Notes under the pieces: model-generated
The model's input: the letters and a program-made list of their open reading frames with translations, nothing else
The model's database searches: none
Told to the model about the DNA's origin: nothing
Translations under genes and position numbers: made by a program
Source of the DNA: Rhodocyclaceae bacterium
GTDB taxonomy: Bacteria > Pseudomonadota > Gammaproteobacteria > Burkholderiales > Rhodocyclaceae
Assembly (NCBI GenBank): GCA_008933825.1
Contig: WBUF01000020.1
Coordinates: 1-39,759, forward strand
DNA length: 39,759 nucleotides
Reading direction: 5' to 3'
Part shown: positions 16,678 to 25,109 of the stretch, one piece after another
Layout: every line of letters starts with the position of its first letter
Numbering within the stretch: position 1 is the stretch's first letter

Positions 16678-16706
16678 TTGACACTTTTTCACAAGGATCA
16701 TAGTGT
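16678..16706 (+). promoter_or_regulatory. Consensus-like sigma-70 promoter before the Ser/Thr kinase gene
   Basis: A perfect TTGACA (16678-16683) and TAGTGT (16701-16706) are 17 bp apart. Transcription would start near 16713, giving a leader of about 80 bases before the GTG at 16795. The same bases would be read as a TTG start by a naive gene call; the promoter argues against that start. Confidence 0.6.
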
Positions 16707-16794
16707 TATCCGGCATGGCGTGACCGGACGTCCTGAGAAGAGGGTGCGGCCGGCAGACTCAGAAAAGACCAAACCGGCACGGAGGTGGTTGGTC

Positions 16795-18462
16795 GTGGCC
16801 CAGGAAGAATCTCGAGAGGATGTGCTTGGAGCGCGCTCGCCTGCCGGCGAAGAGGACAGTTCTTTTCCTTCATTTTCCGACCCAAGCACCGAGCCGACGA
16901 TTTCCAGCGTGCGGGTCACGTCTGGCCAGACCCAGCCGACCCGCCTCGATCCTAACGCGCCGATTCACCAGGATTCGGCAGTCCCGGAGCACAGCCGGCC
17001 CGCAACCCGCAACCATGTCGCCCTGCCGGCAGGATACCAACTGCAGGAATACGCCATCGAGGCAATCCTCGGCAGCGGCGGTTTCGGCATCACCTATCGG
17101 GCCCGGGACAATAACCTGCAGTGCCAGGTTGCCATCAAGGAGTATCTGCCGAACGACCTGGCAGTGCGCACCGGCGGCCAGACGGTTTGCGCCAGGACCG
17201 AATCGGACACCCACGGCTACCGCATCGGCCTCGACGGCTTTCTCGCCGAGGCGCGGGTGCTGGCCACGTTCCGCCACCCGCACATCGTTCGCGTCAATCG
17301 CTTCTTCGAGGCCAACAACACCGCCTACATGGTGATGGACTACGAGCGGGGGGAGCCGCTGCGCGACTGGGTCAGGCAGCACGGCCCGCTCGAGGAGAGG
17401 CAATTGCTGCGGCTGTTCCTGCCCCTGCTCGAAGGGCTCGACGTGGTGCACAAGGCGCGCGTCCTGCACCGCGACATCAAGCCGGCGAACATCTATGTGC
17501 GCGAGGACGAAGGCGGCCTGGTGCTGCTCGATTTCGGCGCCGCGCGCTATGCGCGCAGCGGCGACAGCCGCAGCCTGACCAGCATCGTCACCCCGGGTTA
17601 TGCGCCTTTCGAGCAGTATCACACCCACGGCGCGCAGGGGCCGTGGTCGGACCTGTATGCCTTCGGGGGTGTGTTGTATTGGATCATATCGGGCGAGAAA
17701 CCGCTCGAAGCCCCTTCGCGGGTCAGGAGCGATGCCATGCCCTCGGCCCTGACAATCGGCAAGGGGCGCTACAGCGAGCGGCTGCTGCGCGCCGTGGACT
17801 GGGCGTTGAGCCCGGACGAAGCGGATCGTCCGAAATCGGTATCCCAATTCAAGGATGTATTGACAGGGGTGTGCGAGGTGCCCCCGCCGCTGCCGAAGGC
17901 TCCGGCTGTGCTGTCGGCCGAGGCCGGGAAGTCCCCAGCCTCCAGGCCGATCCTGCTGCTTGGCCTGGCCGGCGCCGCCATTGCCGGGGCGATCGGGCTG
18001 GCGCTGTTCACCCAGGCGCCGGCGCCCGAGCCGGCTGCGGCGTTGCAGCAAACGGCTGCGCCGCCGGCGGAGGCGCCCGAGCCGGAGGGTGCCAAGAAGG
18101 CGGACAATCCGGCCGAAACGAAGAAACCGGCCCGCGCCGACAAACCGGCCCGCAAGCCGGTCGTGGCGGAAAAAGCACCGGCTACCCGGGACGCAACGGC
18201 GGACAAGCCGAAGGAAACGGAACCCGTCCCGGTCGTGCCGATGGCTACCATAGTGCTGAAGGTCGTGCCTCAGGGCGAAATCGTTCTCGACGGCAAGAAG
18301 CTCGGCGCATCCCCTCCCCTGACACGCCTGAAGGTGACGGCGGGAGCCGCCCACAAGCTGGAGATTCATGGCCCGACCATGACGCTGCCGCACTACTGGA
18401 CGGTGGAACTCAAGGCCGATGAAACACGGGAGATCAGCGCCGATTTCGAGAAGCCCTTCTAA
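16795..18462 (+). CDS. Membrane Ser/Thr protein kinase with C-terminal PEGA domain
   Basis: A 555-residue Hanks-type kinase. I place the start at GTG 16795, nine bases after GGAGG (16781-16785); the open frame reaches back to 16678, but that part overlaps the promoter. A low-complexity acidic N-terminus (about 1-80) precedes the kinase domain (about 85-355): glycine loop GSGGFG (93-98), VAIK Lys115, catalytic HRD Asp227, DFG Asp246, and TPGYAPFEQ in the activation segment. All catalytic residues are present. One transmembrane helix at about 385-405 is followed by a Pro/Ala/Lys-rich periplasmic stalk and a PEGA domain (about 484-551: GEIVLDGKKLGASP). So the kinase is cytoplasmic and the PEGA domain extracytoplasmic. 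Placed 135 bp after the caspase gene, it may sense or control that exported module. Confidence 0.9.
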   Translation: MAQEESREDVLGARSPAGEEDSSFPSFSDPSTEPTISSVRVTSGQTQPTRLDPNAPIHQDSAVPEHSRPATRNHVALPAGYQLQEYAIEAILGSGGFGITYRARDNNLQCQVAIKEYLPNDLAVRTGGQTVCARTESDTHGYRIGLDGFLAEARVLATFRHPHIVRVNRFFEANNTAYMVMDYERGEPLRDWVRQHGPLEERQLLRLFLPLLEGLDVVHKARVLHRDIKPANIYVREDEGGLVLLDFGAARYARSGDSRSLTSIVTPGYAPFEQYHTHGAQGPWSDLYAFGGVLYWIISGEKPLEAPSRVRSDAMPSALTIGKGRYSERLLRAVDWALSPDEADRPKSVSQFKDVLTGVCEVPPPLPKAPAVLSAEAGKSPASRPILLLGLAGAAIAGAIGLALFTQAPAPEPAAALQQTAAPPAEAPEPEGAKKADNPAETKKPARADKPARKPVVAEKAPATRDATADKPKETEPVPVVPMATIVLKVVPQGEIVLDGKKLGASPPLTRLKVTAGAAHKLEIHGPTMTLPHYWTVELKADETREISADFEKPF

Positions 18463-18500
18463 CGGCTGAGCACGGCCCCACCGCAGAAAGCCAAAACCTG

Positions 18501-19073
18501 CTACAGGGGCTTCTTGATGGTCATGGCGCCGCGGATTTCCGCCAGGCCGTAGCCCACCGCCTTGTCGTCCGGATAGAGTTCCTTCAACCTGGCCAACACC
18601 GCCGGGCCGAGGCGGTCCGGCGTGCCATGACACTGCAGGCAGAGGTCCTGGGTGGGCAGGGCCTTCATGTAACGGTACATTTTCTTGCCGTCCACAGTGA
18701 CGAGTTCGCCCCTCTCCAGGCCGGTCGGTTTCTCGCCGGCGGCGGTGCGCTTGTCGAAGTCCTTCAGCACGGCTTCTTCCCAGGCGTCAGGAACGGCCTT
18801 CGGGTTGCGGTTCTTCAGGCTGACGCGGCGGATGGCCCAGCCGGTCTGCTCCGAGGCGGCCTTGGCCATGGCCGGCGCCTTCTCGCGGCAGACGCCGATG
18901 GCGCCCTCGGGACCGCCCTTCTTGATTTCATCCTGCAGCACGCTGAGCAACTTGGGCGGAATACTGCCGGCGATGCCGCGGGCTTCCTCGAGCAGCTTGG
19001 CTTCGTCGGTGGCGAAGGCGGGGGCGGCCGCGATGGCGAGGGCCAGCGGCAGGGCATGGCGAATGGTATTCAT
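18501..19073 (-). CDS. Periplasmic DUF3365 (Tll0287-like) single-haem protein
   Basis: A 190-residue exported haem protein. The ATG at 19073 follows AGGGAGGAAA. The signal peptide (about 1-21) ends APAFA/T. The body matches the DUF3365/Tll0287-like family: helical region, RRVSLKNRNPKAVPDAWEE block, and one c-type haem site CLQCH at about residues 145-149. These proteins are thought to be redox or signal sensors and also occur as sensory domains of histidine kinases; here it stands alone. It is transcribed toward the Ser/Thr kinase gene with 38 bp between the stops, and follows ubiJ on the same strand after 69 bp. The function is not known. Confidence 0.85.
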   Translation of the reverse strand: MNTIRHALPLALAIAAAPAFATDEAKLLEEARGIAGSIPPKLLSVLQDEIKKGGPEGAIGVCREKAPAMAKAASEQTGWAIRRVSLKNRNPKAVPDAWEEAVLKDFDKRTAAGEKPTGLERGELVTVDGKKMYRYMKALPTQDLCLQCHGTPDRLGPAVLARLKELYPDDKAVGYGLAEIRGAMTIKKPL

Positions 19074-19142
19074 GTTTCCTCCCTGGAAAGAAATGTGCGC
19101 CCCATTGTCCATGCGGACCCCTGCGGGCTTCTGTAACCTAAG

Positions 19143-19688
19143 TCACACAGTGCGGCGCGGAACCAAGGCGGCGAGGCGCCGATCGAGGGCAGCGAGAATG
19201 CGCATCGCCGGTTTGCCGGCACCGTCGGGTTGTTCGTAGCGCAGATATTCGGCGACGTTCTCCGCCAGCCGCCGGCCGGCCTCGGCCTGCGCGGCAATGA
19301 AACCGGCGGCGGCCTGGGCGATCCGGTGCGCGACGATATCGCCGAACAACCGGCTGAGATCCTCCTCCGCATCCCAATCCAGATTGCGCAGCACCAAACC
19401 GAGCGCCTCGGCGAAGTCGGCGGCGCCGGTGATGTGCGCGTCGCGCATCATCGCTTCGCGCCCCTCGATCAGGGCCAGCGGCGCCGTCGCCGGCAGGACG
19501 ATTTCGACGGACGGCTCGCCCGTGCCGAGCGATTCGAACGTGCCGTCCGGCGCAATGCGGAACGTCAGCGGCAGCGGCCCCAGCACGAGGCGTGCGCGCC
19601 GGCCGGCGAAGGGGACGAGCTTCGCGCGCGCCCAGGGCGCCGCGGCAAGCAGGTGGTTGAAGGCCTGGATTAGGGCGAGATCGAGCAT
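19143..19688 (-). CDS. ubiJ: Ubiquinone biosynthesis accessory factor UbiJ
   Basis: A 181-residue SCP2-domain protein. Residues about 5-115 form the lipid-binding SCP2 fold (RLVLGPLPLTFRI, VLPATAPLALIEG, ADFAEALGLVLRNLDWDAEEDLSRLFGD), and the C-terminus is the helical tail typical of UbiJ (about 200 residues in E. coli). UbiJ is part of the soluble complex that handles hydrophobic ubiquinone intermediates. In many proteobacteria it lies between ubiE and ubiB; here a Tim44-like gene separates it from ubiE and no ubiB follows. Its ATG at 19688 is only 17 bases past a strong terminator hairpin, so expression needs read-through or a very short leader. Confidence 0.88.
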   Translation of the reverse strand: MLDLALIQAFNHLLAAAPWARAKLVPFAGRRARLVLGPLPLTFRIAPDGTFESLGTGEPSVEIVLPATAPLALIEGREAMMRDAHITGAADFAEALGLVLRNLDWDAEEDLSRLFGDIVAHRIAQAAAGFIAAQAEAGRRLAENVAEYLRYEQPDGAGKPAMRILAALDRRLAALVPRRTV

Positions 19689-19704
19689 GGGGCGGGCGCC
19701 AATG

Positions 19705-19726
19705 AAAAGGGGGCCCGCAGGCCCCC
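19705..19726 (-). terminator. Intrinsic terminator after the ubiE-Tim44 genes
   Basis: On the minus strand GGGGGCC (19726-19720) and GGCCCCC (19715-19709) form a 7-bp GC stem with a TGCG loop, followed directly by TTTTC. It lies 19 bases after the Tim44-like stop and just before ubiJ, so it should end most transcripts there. Confidence 0.75.
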
Positions 19727-19744
19727 GATCCGGCTTGCGGCCGT

Positions 19745-20593
19745 TCAGTTGACCTGCTGGATGCCGGCCACCGCCCAGCCGCGGCTGCCGTCGACCGGCT
19801 TGCTCAGGTGCCAGATCTCGTCGAAGGCTTCCGGTGCGGCGCCCTCGACCTCGCGGATGGCGCCATGGAAGCGCACGCTGGCGACGTACTGACGGTTTTC
19901 CTCGGCAACGTCGAGCAACTCGGCGTTGAGGGTGACGACGTCGGTCTGCTGCTGCGCGCGGCCGCGCTCGTCGATCTCCAGCTTGATCTCGGCGAACATT
20001 TCCGGCGTGGTGAAGTTGCGGATGTCCTCGATGTTCATGGCGTCGTTGGCGGCCTGCAGGCGCACGAAGTTGAGCTTGGCCTGGCGCAGGAAGCCGTCGA
20101 CGTCGAAGCCGGCCGGGATGCTGCCGGTGGCGGCTGGGGCGGCTGCGCCACTGCCGGCGGGCGGGGCTTCGAAGCGCATCGGCGCAGGCGCGTTGCCGGC
20201 GCCGGCGTATTGCAGCGGCTGATTTTGCGCTTCCTTGCGGCGGAACAGCAGGCGCACGACGAAGAACACCGCCGCGGCGATGAGCAGCATCATGAGGATC
20301 GAGGCGAAGCCTTCACCGAGGCCGAAGTGGGAGAGCAGGGCGGCGAGGCCGATGCCGGCGGCGAGCCCGGCGATGGGGCCGAGCCAGCGGTTGCCGGCCG
20401 GCTGCGGCGCAGCGGCGGGCTGTGCCGGCTTGGCGGGCGCGACGTTCTGCGCCGGCGCTGCCGGGGATTGCGGCGTGACGCTGCGCTGCATGCCGGAGCT
20501 CTTGCCGCCGCCGATGCGCTTGGCCTCGGCGTCCGCGGGAACGAAGCCCAGGCTGAAAACAGCGGCGAAAACGGCGATCAGGGATTTATTCAT
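19745..20593 (-). CDS. Tim44-like domain membrane protein
   Basis: A 282-residue protein. I prefer ATG at 20593: it overlaps the ubiE stop by ATGA and lies eight bases after GGAGA; an ATG at 20599 is too close to that site. It has a signal peptide or anchor (about 1-24), a Pro/Ala-rich linker, two hydrophobic helices (about 72-90 and 95-112) separated by GLGEG, then arginines, and a Tim44-like domain (about 160-282: [33 protein letters not shown]). The Tim44-like domain should be on the cytoplasmic or periplasmic face and is known from mitochondrial Tim44 and many bacterial proteins of unclear role. Tim44-like genes next to ubiE/ubiJ recur in betaproteobacteria, so a link to membrane quinone assembly is possible but unproven. 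Confidence 0.85.
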   Translation of the reverse strand: MNKSLIAVFAAVFSLGFVPADAEAKRIGGGKSSGMQRSVTPQSPAAPAQNVAPAKPAQPAAAPQPAGNRWLGPIAGLAAGIGLAALLSHFGLGEGFASILMMLLIAAAVFFVVRLLFRRKEAQNQPLQYAGAGNAPAPMRFEAPPAGSGAAAPAATGSIPAGFDVDGFLRQAKLNFVRLQAANDAMNIEDIRNFTTPEMFAEIKLEIDERGRAQQQTDVVTLNAELLDVAEENRQYVASVRFHGAIREVEGAAPEAFDEIWHLSKPVDGSRGWAVAGIQQVN

Positions 20594-21357
20594 GTGCATG
20601 TCTCCACTTGGAATTTGTAACCACGGTGCAGAGCGACCACGCCGGCCGCCATGTTGAAGTATTCGACCTTGCCGAGGCCGGCTTGTTCCATCATCCCTTT
20701 CAGCGTTTCCTGGTCGGGGTGCATGCGGATCGACTCGGCCAGGTACCGGTAGCTGGCCGGATCATCCACCACTTTCGCGCCGAGCCAAGGCAGCACTTTG
20801 AAGGAATAGAAATCATACGCTGGTTCGAGAGGCTTCCATACCTTGGAGAATTCCAGGACGAGGAGCCGCCCGCCGGGGCGCAGCACGCGCGCCATCTCGG
20901 CCAGCGCCTTGTCCTTGTGCGTCATGTTGCGCAGGCCGAAGGCGCAGCTGACGCAGTCGAAATAATCCGAGGGGAAGGGCAGCTTCTCGCCGTCGCACTG
21001 CGCCGCCGGCATCATGAAGCCGTGGTCGATCATGCGGTCGCGACCGCGCACGAGCATGGCGTTGTTGATGTCGGTGAGCCAGACCTGGCCGCTGCTGTTG
21101 CCACCCCCGCCCACGCGCTTGGCGAAGGCCAGCGAGAGGTCGGCCGTGCCGCCGGCGACGTCGAGCACGCGGTCGCCCGCGCGCACGCCGGAGACCTCGA
21201 TGGCAAAGGCCTTCCACAGGCGGTGCAGGCCGAGCGACATGAGGTCGTTCATCAGGTCGTATTTGTCGGCGACCGAATCGAAGACGCCGGCGACGTGCCT
21301 GGCCTTCTCGGCCTCGTCGACCTGCTTGTAGCCGAAGTGGGTGGTCTTGTCAGTCAT
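20590..21357 (-). CDS. ubiE: Ubiquinone/menaquinone C-methyltransferase UbiE
   Basis: A 255-residue SAM-dependent methyltransferase that adds the ring C-methyl group in ubiquinone (and menaquinone) synthesis. Signatures are [23 protein letters not shown] at the N-terminus, [13 protein letters not shown], the SAM-binding motif [13 protein letters not shown] at about 65-77, [16 protein letters not shown], and [15 protein letters not shown]. The length is normal for the family. An insertion [10 protein letters not shown] after the first motif is slightly longer than in E. coli. The ATG at 21357 has CGGAACATG context. The stop overlaps the Tim44-like start by four bases. Confidence 0.97.
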   Translation of the reverse strand: MTDKTTHFGYKQVDEAEKARHVAGVFDSVADKYDLMNDLMSLGLHRLWKAFAIEVSGVRAGDRVLDVAGGTADLSLAFAKRVGGGGNSSGQVWLTDINNAMLVRGRDRMIDHGFMMPAAQCDGEKLPFPSDYFDCVSCAFGLRNMTHKDKALAEMARVLRPGGRLLVLEFSKVWKPLEPAYDFYSFKVLPWLGAKVVDDPASYRYLAESIRMHPDQETLKGMMEQAGLGKVEYFNMAAGVVALHRGYKFQVETCT

Positions 21358-21384
21358 GTTCCGCCGTGTCGTGGAGACTGACTT

Positions 21385-21834
21385 TCAGTGGCTGCCGCAG
21401 CTGCCGCCGCCGCAACCGCCGCTGCCGCAGCCGCCCTCTTTCGGCAGCGCGGGATAGTCGGCCGGGTCGCGGCTGGCGCCGGCATCCTGCATGCGGTCGA
21501 GGTATTCCTGCCAGAGCCGGTCGCGGTTGGCGCCCAGCCAGTAGAGGTAGTCCCAGGAGTAGAGGCCGCTGTCGTGACCGTCGGAGAACACCGGCTTGAC
21601 GGCGTAGGCGCCGACCGGCTCGATCTGCGTGATCTCGACGTCGCGCTTGCCGACCTGCAGGGTCTCCTGGCCGGGGCCGTGGCCGCGCACTTCCGCCGAG
21701 GGGCTGTAGACGCGCAGCAGCTCGTAGGACAGCTCGAAGCGGCTGCCGTCGCTGAAGGCGAGCTCCATCAGGTGCGACTTCTGGTGCAGCTTGATTTCGG
21801 TGGGGACGGGGGTGTCTTTGTCGATGCCGCCCAT
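21385..21834 (-). CDS. DUF971 (GBBH-like N-terminal domain) protein with Cys/Gly-rich tail
   Basis: A 149-residue protein. ATG at 21834 is chosen because GGAGA lies a few bases before it; the frame stays open to 21864. Residues about 10-100 form a DUF971 / gamma-butyrobetaine hydroxylase N-terminal-like domain (LSYELLRVYSPSAEVRGHG, VKPVFSDGHDSGLYSWDYLYWLG). The last 16 residues are GGCGSGGCGGGSCGSH, three cysteines and a histidine in glycine, which looks like a metal or cluster-binding tail. DUF971 is also found in Fe-S cluster scaffold/carrier contexts, so a role in metal handling is possible. It lies 27 bp upstream of ubiE on the same strand, a common betaproteobacterial order. Confidence 0.88.
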   Translation of the reverse strand: MGGIDKDTPVPTEIKLHQKSHLMELAFSDGSRFELSYELLRVYSPSAEVRGHGPGQETLQVGKRDVEITQIEPVGAYAVKPVFSDGHDSGLYSWDYLYWLGANRDRLWQEYLDRMQDAGASRDPADYPALPKEGGCGSGGCGGGSCGSH

Positions 21835-21897
21835 GCCAGTCTCCAAGCGAGTTGGGGCTGCCAATGATACAGCAGTTGCAGGACGGAAAAGCCCTTC

Positions 21898-23499
21898 TCA
21901 GAGGCGGGTGAACGTCAGGCGCTCGAAGTCCGGTCCCTGATTCAGCAGCATGTTCAGGCGCACCTTCGCCGGACGGTCGGTGAAGACTTCGATGACCCGT
22001 TCGGCCTGAAACCAGCCGCGCGGCAGCACCAGGGTCGGTTCCTCTTTCAGCGCCGGCACCGCCGGCAAGAAGAAAGCACGCACATAGCGCTCGGAGGACG
22101 ACACGTTGGCGCCGGTCGGCCTGGCGGCGATGCCCTGCGGCACGCCCGGCAGGACATGGATGCCGATGTGCAGTTCATCCTTGCGCATCAGGTTCCAGCT
22201 GACCTGGCTCAGCAGAAAATGTTCGCCGTCGGGCGGCTTCAGGCAAAGCAACTGGCCGTGCGCGATGCGGGCGCCGGCCTCGCCGCGACAGAGCCGAAAG
22301 CCCAGCACCGACTGGTCGGCGACGGTCCAGCGCTCCAGGGGGTAACCGAGCTGCACCTGGGCGCCGCGCACGCTGAGCTGCCCGGGTTCCAGGCTGTCGC
22401 GGAAAGTCCAGATGCGTTCCATGTCGTCGCGCGAATAGATGCGGACGTGATCCGGCTGGTTGAATTCGCTGCCGCTGACATGGAAATGGATCGGCTCGAA
22501 GCCGAGGCAGGCCTGGGCAATGCCGTCGGCGCCACGGCGCGGAAACCGGCGCGGCGCGGCGGAGAGGCACCAGGGCTTGTAGAGATGCAGCAGCAGGCGC
22601 CCTGCGAGTGCGGACGGGCAGTCGCTGCCGAGGCCCAGCGCCGCGGCCGGTTCGCCCAGCTTGAGCCGCGTCAGGGCCTGCTGGATCGTCGGCGCCAGCG
22701 AGCGCGTGTCGAAATAACGGACCGCCTCGGTTCTTTGCAGCAGCCCGAGCGGGCGCGCTCCGGCATCGCGCATCAGGTCGATGCCAAAGGTATTTGCGCC
22801 GGTCGATTCGTCGGGCGGCCGAACGGCGGTCTGCGGCGCGAAGCCTTGCGCCCAGCGGCAGATCCAGGCCAACTCCTGGGCGCTGCGGCTGTAGGGGCTG
22901 GCCAGATCGACCAGCAGGATGGCCGCGTAAGCCTCGACGGCGCTCTGGCTCTTGCTCGCTTCTCCGAGCGGCTCGGCGACCGCCGTCCCGTCGATCTGCC
23001 ATTCTTCCGCCGTCGCGTAGTAGCCGTGCAGGTCGATCCAGGCGCCCGGCGTGGGTTCGCGGCGGGCGCGGAAGAACTCGATAATCGCCTTGCCGGCGTA
23101 GTGCACGCAGCGCTGGCAGATGAGCGCCAGATTCTCCTGCACCCGCGGGTCGGCGCCGCCGATCTGCGCCACCTGGGCATAGGCGCGCGCCATGGCCTGC
23201 CAGAGCGCCAACAACTGGCGAAAGGCTTCTCCTTCGGCCGGCAGCGGCGGCAAGGGTTTGGCGGCATAGCGTTGCGCCAATTCGTCCTGCAGGAAAGCGG
23301 CCGGCGCGCGTGTCGCCTCGAGCACCTCGAGGTAGGCGGCCGCGGGCGGTGGGCGGTGGGCAAGACCGGTCAGCAGCAGGACCAGGGTCTGGTGCGCCTC
23401 GCGTGCGTTGGTAAGGGGCAGGCTCGCGATCAGCGCCTTGCAGGCGCTCGCGTCGGCAGTGTCGATGGCCAGCTGGGGCGGGGTGCCGTTGCTCTTCAT
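21898..23499 (-). CDS. Hypothetical protein, degenerate PilZ-like paralogue
   Basis: A 533-residue cytoplasmic protein I do not recognise by name. ATG at 23499 overlaps the stop of the preceding paralogue (ATGA). The first about 330 residues are mainly helical; the last about 200 look beta-rich. Near residue 395 is DQSVLGFRL, matching the D-x-S-x-x-G part of the PilZ c-di-GMP-binding motif (Asp395, Ser397, Gly400). The upstream RxxxR is not there: the matching stretch is RIWTFR. It shares layout and local similarity with its neighbour, for example GEPAAALGLGSDC versus GESPASLGLGEDC, LLLHLYKPW versus LLRHLYRNW, and the C-terminal QGPDFERLTF versus RGSDHERCTY. It may be a non-binding partner of that protein. 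Confidence 0.72.
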   Translation of the reverse strand: MKSNGTPPQLAIDTADASACKALIASLPLTNAREAHQTLVLLLTGLAHRPPPAAAYLEVLEATRAPAAFLQDELAQRYAAKPLPPLPAEGEAFRQLLALWQAMARAYAQVAQIGGADPRVQENLALICQRCVHYAGKAIIEFFRARREPTPGAWIDLHGYYATAEEWQIDGTAVAEPLGEASKSQSAVEAYAAILLVDLASPYSRSAQELAWICRWAQGFAPQTAVRPPDESTGANTFGIDLMRDAGARPLGLLQRTEAVRYFDTRSLAPTIQQALTRLKLGEPAAALGLGSDCPSALAGRLLLHLYKPWCLSAAPRRFPRRGADGIAQACLGFEPIHFHVSGSEFNQPDHVRIYSRDDMERIWTFRDSLEPGQLSVRGAQVQLGYPLERWTVADQSVLGFRLCRGEAGARIAHGQLLCLKPPDGEHFLLSQVSWNLMRKDELHIGIHVLPGVPQGIAARPTGANVSSSERYVRAFFLPAVPALKEEPTLVLPRGWFQAERVIEVFTDRPAKVRLNMLLNQGPDFERLTFTRL

Positions 23500-25109
23500 A
23501 GACTCTCGTAGGTGCAGCGCTCGTGATCGCTGCCGCGGTCGAGTTGCCGGGTCAGGCGGATCTGGCGCGAGGACTCGTCGTACATCTCGATCACGCGGCC
23601 GGGGCGGAACCAGCCGGCCGGCACGACGACCGATTCGGGATACTCCAGGGCCGGCACGGCCGCCATGCGGAAACCGGGCCGGTATTTCTCGTTGATGGCG
23701 GTGAGGCCGGTGCCGCGCAGGGCAACCGTTTGCGGCAACCCCGGCATGATCTGGATGCCGGCCTGCAATTCTCCCGCCGTGATGCGCGCCCAGCGCGCGA
23801 CGGCGAGCAGATAGCCGCGGCCGCTCCCGGGGCGGATGGCGACCATCTGGCCGCCGCCGATGCGTCCGCCGGCCTGGCTGAGCGGGCGGGTCAAGCGGAA
23901 GCCCGTGGCCGACTCGTCCAGCACGCACCAGGACTCGACCACGAAGCCCTGCAGCTTGCTGTAATCGTCCTCGTGACGCGTGGCGACGCGGCCAAAAGTG
24001 GCGATTTCCTCGATCTGTGTCTTCGACATTGCGTCGCCCTGGCCGGGCTGGCGGAAGATCTTGCCGGACAGGTAATACTGGATCGCGTCGAGGCCCGTGA
24101 CGAGCTGGCAGGCGCCGCTGCCGGCATGGCGCGGATGCTGCCGGGGCGCGCCGCCCTTGAACCAGTTGCGATAAAGATGGCGCAGCAGGTTCTCGCAGGC
24201 GGGCTGAGCGCAATCCTCGCCGAGGCCGAGCGAGGCGGGCGACTCGCCCTTCTGCAGGTGGGCAATGCGCCGCTTCACGCTGCGCGACAGCTCGGACAGA
24301 TCGAGCCAGCGCAGTTGTTCCCCGCCTTCCGCGGACGCTTCCGGCACACTCGCGGAAAGATCCACCACGAGCGGCGGCACCCTGGGCTCGGCCGGCGGCG
24401 CGTTGAGCGCGGCCACCTTGCCGCTCCAGCGATGCAGCCAGCGCTCGACCTGCGCGAGCTGGCGCCCGGACAGTTCATAGGGGCTGGCCCGGTGCAGCAG
24501 CAGCGTGTGCGCATAGGCGGCGACGACGCTGGTGGCGGAGTGCGAGCTCTGCAGGCTGTCATTGACCGGCTGGGTGAGCGCCGCCAGGCTTTCGGCGGCG
24601 GCGTAGACGCGATGCAGCAGCCGCCACAGTTGGGCGGGCGGGTCGGTCGGGGCACGGTAGATGTCGAAGAGCTCGGCGCGCACGGCGCCGATCACGCGCT
24701 GGACGATCAATGCGGCGTGCGGCCGCAGTTCGGCCTGGCCTTCCAGGCAGGCGGCCAGGCAATGCAGGTAACCGGTCCGCACCGCCTGCCAGAGGGTGCG
24801 GTTGGTGTCCATGCCGGCCTGCTCCGGAGGCGCCAGCGGCAGCGGCCGGCCGGCGAACTTGCGCGCCGACTCCGTCTGGGCGAAGGCGATCGGGTCGCGC
24901 AGCAATTCGAGGATCTTCAGCCGCTCGGCCGGCGCCAGGGCATAGCGGTTGAGCAGATTGACCTGGCGCAGCAGCATGGCCTGCGCATGGGACGGATTGG
25001 CGAGCGGCTGCACGGCCAGCCAGTCGCGGCAGCCGCGGGCGCTGGCAAACGCCGGCGACAGGTCGTTGCCGAGCGTCGGCAGATCGAAATCGACGTCAGG
25101 CAGGCTCAT
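23496..25109 (-). CDS. Hypothetical protein with intact PilZ-like c-di-GMP motif
   Basis: A 537-residue protein, upstream paralogue of the next gene in the operon. ATG at 25109 overlaps the HIT-protein stop by ATGA. The N-terminal about 330 residues are helical with no recognised domain. In the C-terminal part, RVATR (Arg374, Arg378) is followed 20 residues later by DESATG (Asp398, Ser400, Gly403): the RxxxR plus (D/N)xSxxG spacing of PilZ domains. This would make it a c-di-GMP receptor; I infer this from the motif only. No signal peptide or transmembrane segment is seen. An overlong reading of this frame continues 5' over the HIT gene, but the ATGA overlap and domain start argue for 25109. 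Confidence 0.72.
   Translation of the reverse strand: MSLPDVDFDLPTLGNDLSPAFASARGCRDWLAVQPLANPSHAQAMLLRQVNLLNRYALAPAERLKILELLRDPIAFAQTESARKFAGRPLPLAPPEQAGMDTNRTLWQAVRTGYLHCLAACLEGQAELRPHAALIVQRVIGAVRAELFDIYRAPTDPPAQLWRLLHRVYAAAESLAALTQPVNDSLQSSHSATSVVAAYAHTLLLHRASPYELSGRQLAQVERWLHRWSGKVAALNAPPAEPRVPPLVVDLSASVPEASAEGGEQLRWLDLSELSRSVKRRIAHLQKGESPASLGLGEDCAQPACENLLRHLYRNWFKGGAPRQHPRHAGSGACQLVTGLDAIQYYLSGKIFRQPGQGDAMSKTQIEEIATFGRVATRHEDDYSKLQGFVVESWCVLDESATGFRLTRPLSQAGGRIGGGQMVAIRPGSGRGYLLAVARWARITAGELQAGIQIMPGLPQTVALRGTGLTAINEKYRPGFRMAAVPALEYPESVVVPAGWFRPGRVIEMYDESSRQIRLTRQLDRGSDHERCTYESL

Noticed and set aside
23500..24213. 5' extension of the downstream PilZ-like gene into its neighbour
   Set aside because: The ATGA overlap at 23496-23499 and the lack of similarity in the extension mark the start at 23499.
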